This document shows positions 57,901 through 64,000 of a DNA stretch of 64,000 nt, in pieces (positions within the stretch are counted from its first letter, which is position 1; every line of letters begins with the position of its first letter). Origin of the DNA: Buxus sempervirens (Eukaryota; Streptophyta; Magnoliopsida; Buxales; Buxaceae); contig OX387194.1 in assembly GCA_947561395.2 (NCBI GenBank), forward strand, positions 10,340,048-10,404,047, read 5' to 3'. A program made the position numbers and the translations under genes. Below the pieces are notes generated by a model. It saw nothing but the letters and a program-made list of their open reading frames with translations, was not told the origin of the DNA and did no database searches.

Positions 57901-58476
57901 GACAAAATTGCTTTTCACTCTTTTCAGTTCGAAACAGTCAACTTCATACCTGGGGGGTGTCTAAAAAAGAAAGAGAGGTTGACCTGCGCCAATAAGATGG
58001 TGGAGAAAGTTTTAAAGGATTGCAATTTCCACCCAGGAAAGGGGTTGGGCATTAACCTGCAAGGAAGGGTGACGCCCATAGAGGCACAGAGGCTAGTCCC
58101 ACGAGTAGGACTAGGGATGAAAATGAGAAGATGGAAGAGGGGACCACAGAAAGAAAATGAGAGGGGAAAGAGTCAAGGAAAATTCCCTCATTTAAGGGAA
58201 ACCTTCCCGAGGCCCTCTCATACCATTCAATTGGCTCCTCCTACAGATTCCTCCAAGCCTCCGTATTTCAATGACAACCCTTTTAGAAAGCCTTTTACCT
58301 CAACCCTTCAACCTTTTATCCCCCTCTCATCCACTTTGACGCCTGAAGCCACGGGTGAGCCTGAGCCACTGCCACAAGAGCAGCAGGATTTCACAGAGGA
58401 GACAGGGGCATTCTTTGCAATGACAGAGAATGAAGGAAGAGAGAAAGCAGAAGAAGAGGTTCCTTTTATCGACTGA
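54937..58476 (+). CDS. Gag-protease polyprotein with G-patch
   Basis: The ORF has 1179 residues and starts at ATG 54937. A Gln/Ala-rich and charged N-terminus contains a coiled-coil-like stretch (about residues 95-140). The gag core follows at about 169-304 (LTGAALRWFATVDH, TVRQYAKRWREAA). A zinc-knuckle-like motif lies at about 466 (CEYHMGAPGHPTDRCWPLKH). A Pro-rich linker leads to an aspartic protease with the active-site-like VLIDNGSALNVCP at about 858, where the usual DTG/DSG is DNG. A G-patch (GKGLGINLQGR...GLGM) sits at about 1034-1062. Gag forms the particle in the cytoplasm and the protease cleaves the polyprotein. The ORF ends at TGA (58474-58476). The same frame stays open for another roughly 80 codons, so that TGA could be a mutation or a recoded stop. 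Confidence 0.9.
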   Translation: MNPAEEQSTVSAEAFAQLQEQVAGMTKLLENLLANQAAQAQVQAQQAQAQVHQASSSHNAPPQAPPQTELPPPIQPIPPQPELSHPNPEPILIREEESECEREKEKEKERLKVEVERKFLDKLESIQEELKEVRGINTLGGTNFQDLCLYPDACLPAKFKCLDFEKYDGTGCPMSHLKLYCGALCQFGRDDGILIQLFQRSLTGAALRWFATVDHGRIRRWKDLADAFLAQYRFNADIVPDRYDMMKMSKGRDETVRQYAKRWREAASQVRSPMMEPEMVTTFIGTLGHPFYNHLVGQVTTSFAALVLVADRIEDGIRSGRIQDHSAAARQQEPIFDPSAQKQKNGARRNGGKKEGEVNMVQPQPPQKPIQINIAAPPPSPVQPQSTYQNPLNINVPQAAMPNQKRVFSKEERDAWMASRRSRVLSPLPVTPSQLLPSLLNAGYVTLKEPNPNASKGKNFDPSTTCEYHMGAPGHPTDRCWPLKHAIQDLIDQGTLLFNTAAPSPARTDIGQNPLPQHNGAGPSNFVGTISSRPRTFDPSQLIAPIGTSVKVYFDQEEIEEQINVISGNNGNGKTAEDINASLNRAASLMAQLNVAKPPLIINCNQAVASPTTPSPKPSLVINYDPTTASITSVSSQTLKSSQPKAPRQSSPLVIEVPSSNLIPTSAPAPRPHLQPLVFNVPKPSYSETAVPWNYSEGYTTTIPVAGNQGQEEVNLMTRSGRCVEGKEQERKEAEQVQKGKAKIGEDTPQVDSKEAEDLLRILRKSEFNIVDQLTKVPAQISILGLLLNSEKHRDSLMKVLQSAHVPKTIEPDQLGTMIGQILSHNVISFSESEISPVGGYHMDPLHITVLCKGSMVARVLIDNGSALNVCPLVTCVRLGLDQSKIKQNGRIVRAFDSSKTHSLGEIELPITIGPNIFNITFEVIDIPAAFNLVLGRPWIHSARAIPSTLHQRVKFIRGQRVITVLVENLVPPVIPPDVPFINVELTADKIAFHSFQFETVNFIPGGCLKKKERLTCANKMVEKVLKDCNFHPGKGLGINLQGRVTPIEAQRLVPRVGLGMKMRRWKRGPQKENERGKSQGKFPHLRETFPRPSHTIQLAPPTDSSKPPYFNDNPFRKPFTSTLQPFIPLSSTLTPEATGEPEPLPQEQQDFTEETGAFFAMTENEGREKAEEEVPFID

Positions 58477-58657
58477 GCCTCAATCAAGATTCCTGATGAA
58501 GTCACCTCTGAACTCAGCCCCGAAGCAGAAAAGGGCAATTTTTCAAATCCGGTAATGATGGTATCGGATCAAGAGTTTGAGGAGGAACGGGTTTGCACTA
58601 TACCACCTGTTCCAAGGGGCTTTGTATTGAAAAATTGGGAAGAGACCCCTTTGACAT

Positions 58658-60571
58658 TTGAGGCTGCATATGGTTGGCAATCAGCTGCGGCCTCCAAAAA
58701 AAACTCCATTAGTGGATTGCCCTTTTCCTGAAGGTTTTAATAAACCTTCATCTTCAGGAAAAGCCTTTTTAGAAGGTTCTCAAAAAACTCAAAAAGATTT
58801 TTCAATTTTTTCTAGAAAATCTAAAGCTTTCAAAATGGTCCAGACTGCTTATGAGCCATATATACAGACTGAATTAGAGCAAGTTGAATACGACTTCGAC
58901 CTCGAGCTCGACTTCGACCTAATGGGGATCGAAGAGGAGATCGAGGCCGAAGACGATGACCTTCCAAGAGAAATATCATATCAATTGGAGCGTCACGAAA
59001 AGGGTATTCAACCTAATATTGAAGAAACCATTTCCATAAACCTAGGAACTGAAGAGGACCCAAAAATTGTAAAGATTGGAGCATGCTTGTCTGGAATGCA
59101 GCAGAAAGAAATGTCCCAATTCTTGGCCGATTACAAGGACGTGTTCGCATGGTCTTATCGGGATATGCCAGGGTTGGATACAGACATGGTTGTACACAGG
59201 CTGCCCATCCTGCCAGGAGTAAAACCTATTAAGCAGAAATTGAGAAGGTTGAAACCGGAATGGACTTTGAAAGTCAAAGATGAAGTAGTAAAGCAGTTTC
59301 AAGCCGGGTTTTTGGCGGTGTCCACATACCCTGATTGGCTAGCCAATATAGTCCCAGTTCCAAAGAAGGATGGAAAAGTCAGGATGTGTGTGGATTACAG
59401 AGACTTGAACAAAGCGAGCCCGAAGGATGACTTCCCATTGCCACACATCGACATCTTGGTTGATAATACGGCAGTGCACAGCCTGTTCTCTTTTATGGAT
59501 GGCTTTTCCGGATACAACCAAATCAAAATGGCAAAGGAGGATCAAGAGAAAACCGCTTTCATTACTCCTTGGGGAACCTTCCACTACACAGTCATGCCTT
59601 TTGGATTAAAGAATGCCGGAGCAACGTATCAGCGAGCCATGACAGCCCTTTTCCATGATATGATCCACAAAGAGATGGAAGTCTATGTGGATGATATGAT
59701 TGCCAAATCATGTGAAGAGGAAGACCACTTAATCAATCTAAAGAGGGTATTTGACCGTCTAAGGAAGTACAGCTTAAGGCTTAATCCAGCAAAGTGTGTC
59801 TTTGGAGCCACATCCGGGAAATTATTGGGATTCATTGTAAGCAGAAGAGGGATTGAGATAGACCCGTCTAAGGCCAAGGCAATCATTGAGATGCCAGCTC
59901 CTAAGACTGAAAAAGAAGTTAGGGGCTTTCTGGGAAGAATTCAGTATATCAGCCGGTTCATAGCACAACTTACTGCTATTTGCGAGCCGATCTTTAAACT
60001 TCTAAGGAAGAATAACCCAACTATATGGAATGGGGATTGCCAACAAGCATTCGACAAAATAAAGGATTATCTGTCAAATCCTCCTGTTCTAGTACCACCA
60101 ATTCCAGGAAAACCACTGATTCTGTATCTATCAGTTCTAGAAACATCAATGGGATGTGTATTGGGGCAGCATGACGAAACAGGCAGAAAAGAAAAGGCTA
60201 TCTACTACCTGAGCAAGAAATTCACAGATTATGAGACAAGATATTCGCCTTTGGAAAAGACTTGTTGCGCTTTGGTCTGGGCGACTCAAAGGCTTAGGCA
60301 CTATTTCTTAAGCTATTCGACCTTGCTGATTTCAAGGATGGATCCGCTAAAATATCTATTTGAGAAGCCGGCTTTAACTGGTAGAACAGCCAAGTGGCAG
60401 CTTTTGCTTTCAGAATTCGACCTGACATATGTCACTCAGAAAGCAATAAAAGGTCAGGCAATTGCTGACCACCTAGCTGAGCACCCATTACCAGATTATC
60501 AACCTCTTAAAACGAATTTCCCGGATGAGGCCATCTTATTTGCTGAAGAGGAAGAAAGTGAAGACTCCTAG
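58658..60571 (+). CDS. Reverse transcriptase-RNase H polyprotein part
   Basis: This is the continuation of the polyprotein in the next frame, entered near an A8 run (58697-58704). The first ATG in frame is 58670, but normal expression is as a fusion with the preceding ORF, so the start is nominal. It contains an acidic linker, the RT template region (VRMCVDYRDLNKASP), FMDGFSGYNQIKM, the FGLKNAGATYQR block and the catalytic YVDDM at about 59685. Then follow the connection and a first RNase H (CALVWATQRLRHYF), whose usual first Asp (as in TDAS) is replaced in LYLSVLETSMG. Loss of this Asp is typical of Tat elements, where the second RNase H takes over. The ORF ends at TAG (60569-60571). Confidence 0.9.
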   Translation: MRLHMVGNQLRPPKKTPLVDCPFPEGFNKPSSSGKAFLEGSQKTQKDFSIFSRKSKAFKMVQTAYEPYIQTELEQVEYDFDLELDFDLMGIEEEIEAEDDDLPREISYQLERHEKGIQPNIEETISINLGTEEDPKIVKIGACLSGMQQKEMSQFLADYKDVFAWSYRDMPGLDTDMVVHRLPILPGVKPIKQKLRRLKPEWTLKVKDEVVKQFQAGFLAVSTYPDWLANIVPVPKKDGKVRMCVDYRDLNKASPKDDFPLPHIDILVDNTAVHSLFSFMDGFSGYNQIKMAKEDQEKTAFITPWGTFHYTVMPFGLKNAGATYQRAMTALFHDMIHKEMEVYVDDMIAKSCEEEDHLINLKRVFDRLRKYSLRLNPAKCVFGATSGKLLGFIVSRRGIEIDPSKAKAIIEMPAPKTEKEVRGFLGRIQYISRFIAQLTAICEPIFKLLRKNNPTIWNGDCQQAFDKIKDYLSNPPVLVPPIPGKPLILYLSVLETSMGCVLGQHDETGRKEKAIYYLSKKFTDYETRYSPLEKTCCALVWATQRLRHYFLSYSTLLISRMDPLKYLFEKPALTGRTAKWQLLLSEFDLTYVTQKAIKGQAIADHLAEHPLPDYQPLKTNFPDEAILFAEEEESEDS

Positions 60572-60574
60572 CAG

Positions 60575-62299
60575 ATGTTCTTTGATGGGGCTGCAAATAT
60601 GAATGGAAATGGGATCGGCGCAGTATTAGTAAAGCCAGATGGTTCACATATCCCAATCGCAGTGAAATTGAGGTTTCAGTGCACGAACAACATAGCAGAG
60701 TATGAGGCATGTATAATCGGATTACAAGCTGCTCTGGACCATGATGTTCAAGAACTTGACGTATATGGAGATTCGAGTCTTATCATCTTCCAAACAACTG
60801 GGGAATGGAAAACCAAAGATCATAAATTGATCCCATATCACCAATATTTGGAAGAAATAAGTACCAAATTTACTCGAATTTCTTTTAGCTATATACCAAG
60901 GGCTAAGAATCAGTTTGCGGATGCCTTGGCGACATTGGCCTCAATGGTTAGTATTCCAGAAGGGGTAGACATACAACCACTTGAAATTGAAGTCAGAGAC
61001 GAACCAGCTTACTGTCTTGTTTTGGAAGGAGCGCAAGAAACAGAAATGCCATGGTTCCAAGATATCAAGAATTTCTTGGATAATCGGAATTTTCCAGAAA
61101 GCGCTAGTCCCACTGAAAAAAGAACAATACAGAGGTTAGCAGGACAGTTTCTTCTAAGTGGTGGGCAGTTGTATAAGAGATCTTACAATAATGTTCTACT
61201 CAGATGCGTCACCAAGGTTGAAGCAGAAAGGTTGATTGAAACAGTGCACGGGGGAGTCTGTGGGCCGCACATGAATGGACACATGCTCGCAAGGAAAATA
61301 TTGCGATTGGGATATTATTGGTCTACAATGGAGCACGATTGCTGCCTACATGTTAAGAGATGCCATTTGTGCCAAATATATGCTGATAATAAACATGCAC
61401 CACCAAGTGAGCTGCACAGCATGACCTCTCCATGGCCGTTCTCTATGTGGGGTATTGATGTCATTGGGATGATTTCTCCAAAGGCATCTAATGGACACCG
61501 GTTCATTCTAGTGGCAATTGATTATTTCACAAAATGGGTCGAAGCTGCTTCGTATGCAAATATCACAGGAAATCATGTTCTTAAGTTTCTAAAGCACAAC
61601 ATAATTTGCCGCTATGGGTTGCCAAAAGCCATAGTTTCAGACAATGCTTCGAATATTAAGAACAAGGATATGAAGGAGATGTGTGAGCAGTTTCAGATAA
61701 CTCATCACAAGTCAGCCCCTTACAGGCCAAAAATGAATGGAGCAGTAGAAGCGGAAAATAAGAATATAAAGAAAATAATCCAGAAGATGGTGGTAAGCTA
61801 TAGAGATTGGCACGAGATGTTACCATTTGCTCTCCATGCTTACAGAACCTCGATCCGAACTTCTACTGGGGCAACGCCATATTCCTTGGTTTATGGAACA
61901 GAGGCAGTCTTACCTGTTGAGGTAGAAATCCCTTCATTAAGAGTGCTTATGGAAACAGAGCTGGAAGAGGCGGAATGGGTTCAGTCTAGATATGAGCAAC
62001 TTAATCTGATAGAAGAAAAGCGGTTGAATGCGCTTTGCCATGGTCAACTGTATCAGAGGAGAATGGCCAGGGCCTACAACAAGAAAGTGAAGCCCAGAGC
62101 TTTCCAAGTGGGTAATCTAGTCTTAAAGAAAATATTACCATTTCTGGAAGACCCTCGTGGAAAGTTTAAGCCAAATTGGGAGGGACCTTATGTAGTGAAG
62201 AAGAGCTTGTCAGGAGGCGCTCTTATCTTGACAGAAATGGATGGGACAGATTTTCCTGAGCCAATCAACTCCGATGCGGTCAAACAATATTTCCCTTGA
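60575..62299 (+). CDS. Archaeal-type RNase H and integrase polyprotein part
   Basis: This is in the same frame as the preceding ORF, separated from it only by the TAG at 60569-60571. The second RNase H has FFDGAANMNGNGIG (Asp), NIAEYEACIIGL (Glu), DVYGDSSLI (Asp) and KNQFADALA (last Asp), so all catalytic residues are present. The integrase has the HHCC zinc finger (HGGVCGPHMNGH ... CCLHVKRCHLC), then WGIDVIG, VSDNASN and NGAVEAENKNIKK with the D, D and E residues, and a C-terminal region without a chromodomain. RNase H removes the RNA template, and integrase inserts the DNA copy in the nucleus. The ATG at 60575 is probably not a natural start. Confidence 0.9.
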   Translation: MFFDGAANMNGNGIGAVLVKPDGSHIPIAVKLRFQCTNNIAEYEACIIGLQAALDHDVQELDVYGDSSLIIFQTTGEWKTKDHKLIPYHQYLEEISTKFTRISFSYIPRAKNQFADALATLASMVSIPEGVDIQPLEIEVRDEPAYCLVLEGAQETEMPWFQDIKNFLDNRNFPESASPTEKRTIQRLAGQFLLSGGQLYKRSYNNVLLRCVTKVEAERLIETVHGGVCGPHMNGHMLARKILRLGYYWSTMEHDCCLHVKRCHLCQIYADNKHAPPSELHSMTSPWPFSMWGIDVIGMISPKASNGHRFILVAIDYFTKWVEAASYANITGNHVLKFLKHNIICRYGLPKAIVSDNASNIKNKDMKEMCEQFQITHHKSAPYRPKMNGAVEAENKNIKKIIQKMVVSYRDWHEMLPFALHAYRTSIRTSTGATPYSLVYGTEAVLPVEVEIPSLRVLMETELEEAEWVQSRYEQLNLIEEKRLNALCHGQLYQRRMARAYNKKVKPRAFQVGNLVLKKILPFLEDPRGKFKPNWEGPYVVKKSLSGGALILTEMDGTDFPEPINSDAVKQYFP

Positions 62300-63344
62300 A
62301 GGAACATCACAAAGAAATGATCCGAGGCCATTTTTCTTCCTCCCTCACAAACTCTAATATCCCTAGATCAAACCAAGTTGAGCCTGTTCGTGTTTTAAAG
62401 AACCCAAACTGGAGCTTACAGTCGCAACTGGGGCAGGGTTAATAGAAAAACAAAAAGGGGAAATAGAAAAGAAAGGCCAAAAGAAAAAAAAGAAGGCCAA
62501 TATTGGGAATGGGGGGTCGCATCCATTATGACTGTAAGCCCAGTTGTCCCATTTTCAAGATGTTAAAATGTTTTTCGAGCCTATAATAACTTTTTTTTTA
62601 ACCCAACCCAGCCTTCATTTCGTCCTATCGATCAAGTCCTCGGTGATCTGGGTGTATTCCTTCAAGCTCGGGATGTTGAAAGAGCGATGACGGAATAAAC
62701 AAGCCGGTCTTAGTGAAAACCGTAACAGGCACTAGGGGCAATATTGGCAGAAAGAAGGCGAAAGAAAAAAGAGAATAAAAGAAAAGGAGGAAACAGGAAA
62801 AAGGTCACCAACCGTGCTTGGGATACAGATTGAACTAAACCGCCCTTTTTCTACGGTTTTGGCAGAAAGGCTATGCAACCGCATATTGAAGACGGTTTTG
62901 GCCAAACCGTTCTGAATGCGCGGTTTTGCGCAGCAGAAGTGAATTGAGCAGATTTTATGCACAGGACTGAACCAGAAGGCTGGGGCAGCCCCCCTGAAAG
63001 TGGGAAGGAAACTTGGGGATGAGTCTAAGGGTTCCAAGGGGGACGGATTGGCTTCCTCCTCATTAACTGAAACACCCTTTTTGCCCAACTTACTTCAATT
63101 CATCCAACTATATGGGATTAAAGCATTATGGACCAATTTAATATAAAAACACACAAAAATGAAAACTATATTTTGGCCAATGATGAGAAATCAGTGACTT
63201 TTCATTAAAACTGTCAGTTTTTACAAGCATATGAGAGTTCTGAGGCCAATAGTATAAAAACCTACTTTGTATTCTCTATCTTTCCACTAGTGGAGTTTCT
63301 TTTTGTACAGAAGTGTAAAAAAGGAAAAAATACAATGAAAGGGG
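62300..63344. other. Retrotransposon 3' non-coding region
   Basis: There is no plus-strand ORF. Purine-rich tracts (about 62445-62500 and 62745-62800) could serve as polypurine primers. A palindrome cluster (62806-62935) includes AACCGTTCTGAATGCGCGGT. A minus-strand ORF at 62732-63088 lacks any domain and is not called. Confidence 0.6.
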
Positions 63345-64000
63345 CTAATCTCTATCCCCTAGCCTCTCCTCAAGCTCTCTGATCCGAGCCGCCTGAACCG
63401 CCACAAGCCTTTCAGCCCCCTCTGCATTTGGGTCACTGAGGAATGAGATGACGTCATCGGAGAGGGTCTGCCTAGTCCTCATATCTCTGAGCCTGGCCAT
63501 GGTCTCGTCATGCCTGCGCCATGCAGCTCTCACCTCGAAGCGACGGGCCTGTATCTGCTCTGATAATCGCCGCTCCAGGTCTTCTTTCTCCAACCTCAAA
63601 GTGCGGGCCTCCTCCACCCATATGAGCTGAAGCCGCCTATGAGAAGCCCGCTCGGTCTCCAAGAGGTCCTCATAAGTAGGACACGGGATAGCGGGAGGAT
63701 CAGCCGGTACAGAGGCACAGCTTTGCACCTGCTCCCTAATCCAAAGGAGATAGTCCTTCTCATGTAATTTGGAGAAGACGGGACCTCTCAAAAAGCAGGC
63801 CTGTGACCATTCCTTCAATAGGCGGAAGCAGAGGCCCATGGTGGCTGGTGTGAGCGGACCTATGAGCTCTTCATATCCCTGAGGTACTAGGATCCCCTGC
63901 ACCTCCTCTCCAAACTGCCGGATGACCCTCAAAGGCAAATAGAGCAAGGCAGACTTCAAGCCCATAAGCACAGCGAAGTTTCGGTCAGAGAAGCTGATCA
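63345..64000 (-). CDS. Antisense ORF in the retrotransposon (plant mobile domain/DUF7745-like), partial
   Basis: On the minus strand an ORF of at least 218 codons ends at 63345 and is open to the window edge, so its N-terminus is missing. It reads ISFSDRNFAVLMGLKSALLY and LPLRVIRQFGEEVQG near the edge, which recalls the PYAPLRVLRQFG-type region of plant proteins related to transposon mobile domains (DUF7745). The second half is a charged, probably coiled-coil region rich in Arg and Glu (LERRLSEQIQARRFEVRAAW). Antisense ORFs between pol and the 3' LTR are known in some Tat elements. Family membership is from memory of the motif and is moderate. Function is unknown. Confidence 0.65.
   Translation of the reverse strand, partial: ISFSDRNFAVLMGLKSALLYLPLRVIRQFGEEVQGILVPQGYEELIGPLTPATMGLCFRLLKEWSQACFLRGPVFSKLHEKDYLLWIREQVQSCASVPADPPAIPCPTYEDLLETERASHRRLQLIWVEEARTLRLEKEDLERRLSEQIQARRFEVRAAWRRHDETMARLRDMRTRQTLSDDVISFLSDPNAEGAERLVAVQAARIRELEERLGDRD

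Larger units (their letters stand above)
49207..64000 (+). mobile_element. Tat-lineage Ty3/gypsy LTR retrotransposon (3' LTR outside window)
   Basis: The order is 5' LTR, primer-binding site, long leader, gag-protease, reverse transcriptase-RNase H, second RNase H, integrase and an antisense ORF. Two RNase H domains, of which the first has lost its first catalytic Asp and the second is of the archaeal type, mark the Tat lineage. The integrase has no chromodomain. The element exceeds 14.8 kb within the window. Coding is interrupted at 58474, near 58697-58704 and at 60569, so this copy is probably not autonomous. Confidence 0.92.

Overview
This window is plant nuclear DNA, most likely from a eudicot and probably a woody one. 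It has GT-AG introns, a clustered leucine-rich-repeat receptor-like protein (LRR-RLP) family, Tat-lineage Ty3/gypsy retrotransposons with two RNase H domains, and CACTA, hAT, Helitron-like, LINE and SINE insertions. The species cannot be named from the sequence alone. No bacterial-type operon, CRISPR array, rRNA or tRNA gene was seen.

From about 3.9 to 43 kb the window is a decaying tandem array of LRR-RLP genes of the RLP1/RLP13-15/CuRe1-like type. These are cell-surface receptors with an extracellular LRR domain, one membrane helix and no kinase. Only the first copy (RLP-1, 3976-7558, five exons, 939 residues) reads as intact. A second copy (about 9.6-11.8 kb) is cut into fragments. A third (about 16-18.7 kb) and a fourth (about 20.5-21.1 kb) are reduced to ends and are hit by an LTR and a SINE. 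The fifth (RLP-5, 33964-42648) is nearly full length and has a duplicated exon pair, but it carries frameshifts and a 4.56-kb CACTA transposon. The same core promoter (a CTATATATTAGCATGTAGTT type block) survives at six places. The block from the RLP 3' end to the next RLP promoter is present twice (about 7.6-9.6 kb and 18.6-20.5 kb), so the array grew by segmental duplication.

Transposons fill the spaces. The stretch 21188-28627 is one minus-strand solo LTR with two younger solo LTRs inside it. The stretch from about 29.1 to 32.98 kb is another LTR with a nested solo LTR. Four of these solo LTRs have exact 5-bp target duplications that can be read directly: GTTCC, ATATG, CTTAG and GGTGC. The CACTA element in RLP-5 carries a captured piece of the photosystem I antenna gene Lhca1. 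A Helitron-like insertion at 43151 carries a piece of cinnamyl alcohol dehydrogenase and an hAT MITE.

From 49207 to the right edge runs one large Tat-lineage retrotransposon whose 3' LTR lies outside the window. Its order is 5' LTR, primer-binding site, long leader with a 78-bp minisatellite, gag-protease-G-patch ORF, RT-RNase H ORF, second RNase H plus integrase ORF, then an antisense ORF that runs off the edge. Coding is interrupted by a TGA, a frame change at an A-run and a TAG.

The least explained signals are structural. The first is a family of short palindromes, whose sequence changes while the symmetry is kept, in the LTRs and non-coding internal parts of several LTR families. The second is a small LTR hairpin with a compensatory base change between subfamilies. 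The third is a 1.2-kb palindromic region abutting the large retrotransposon. The fourth is a pair of tandem hairpins at the left edge.
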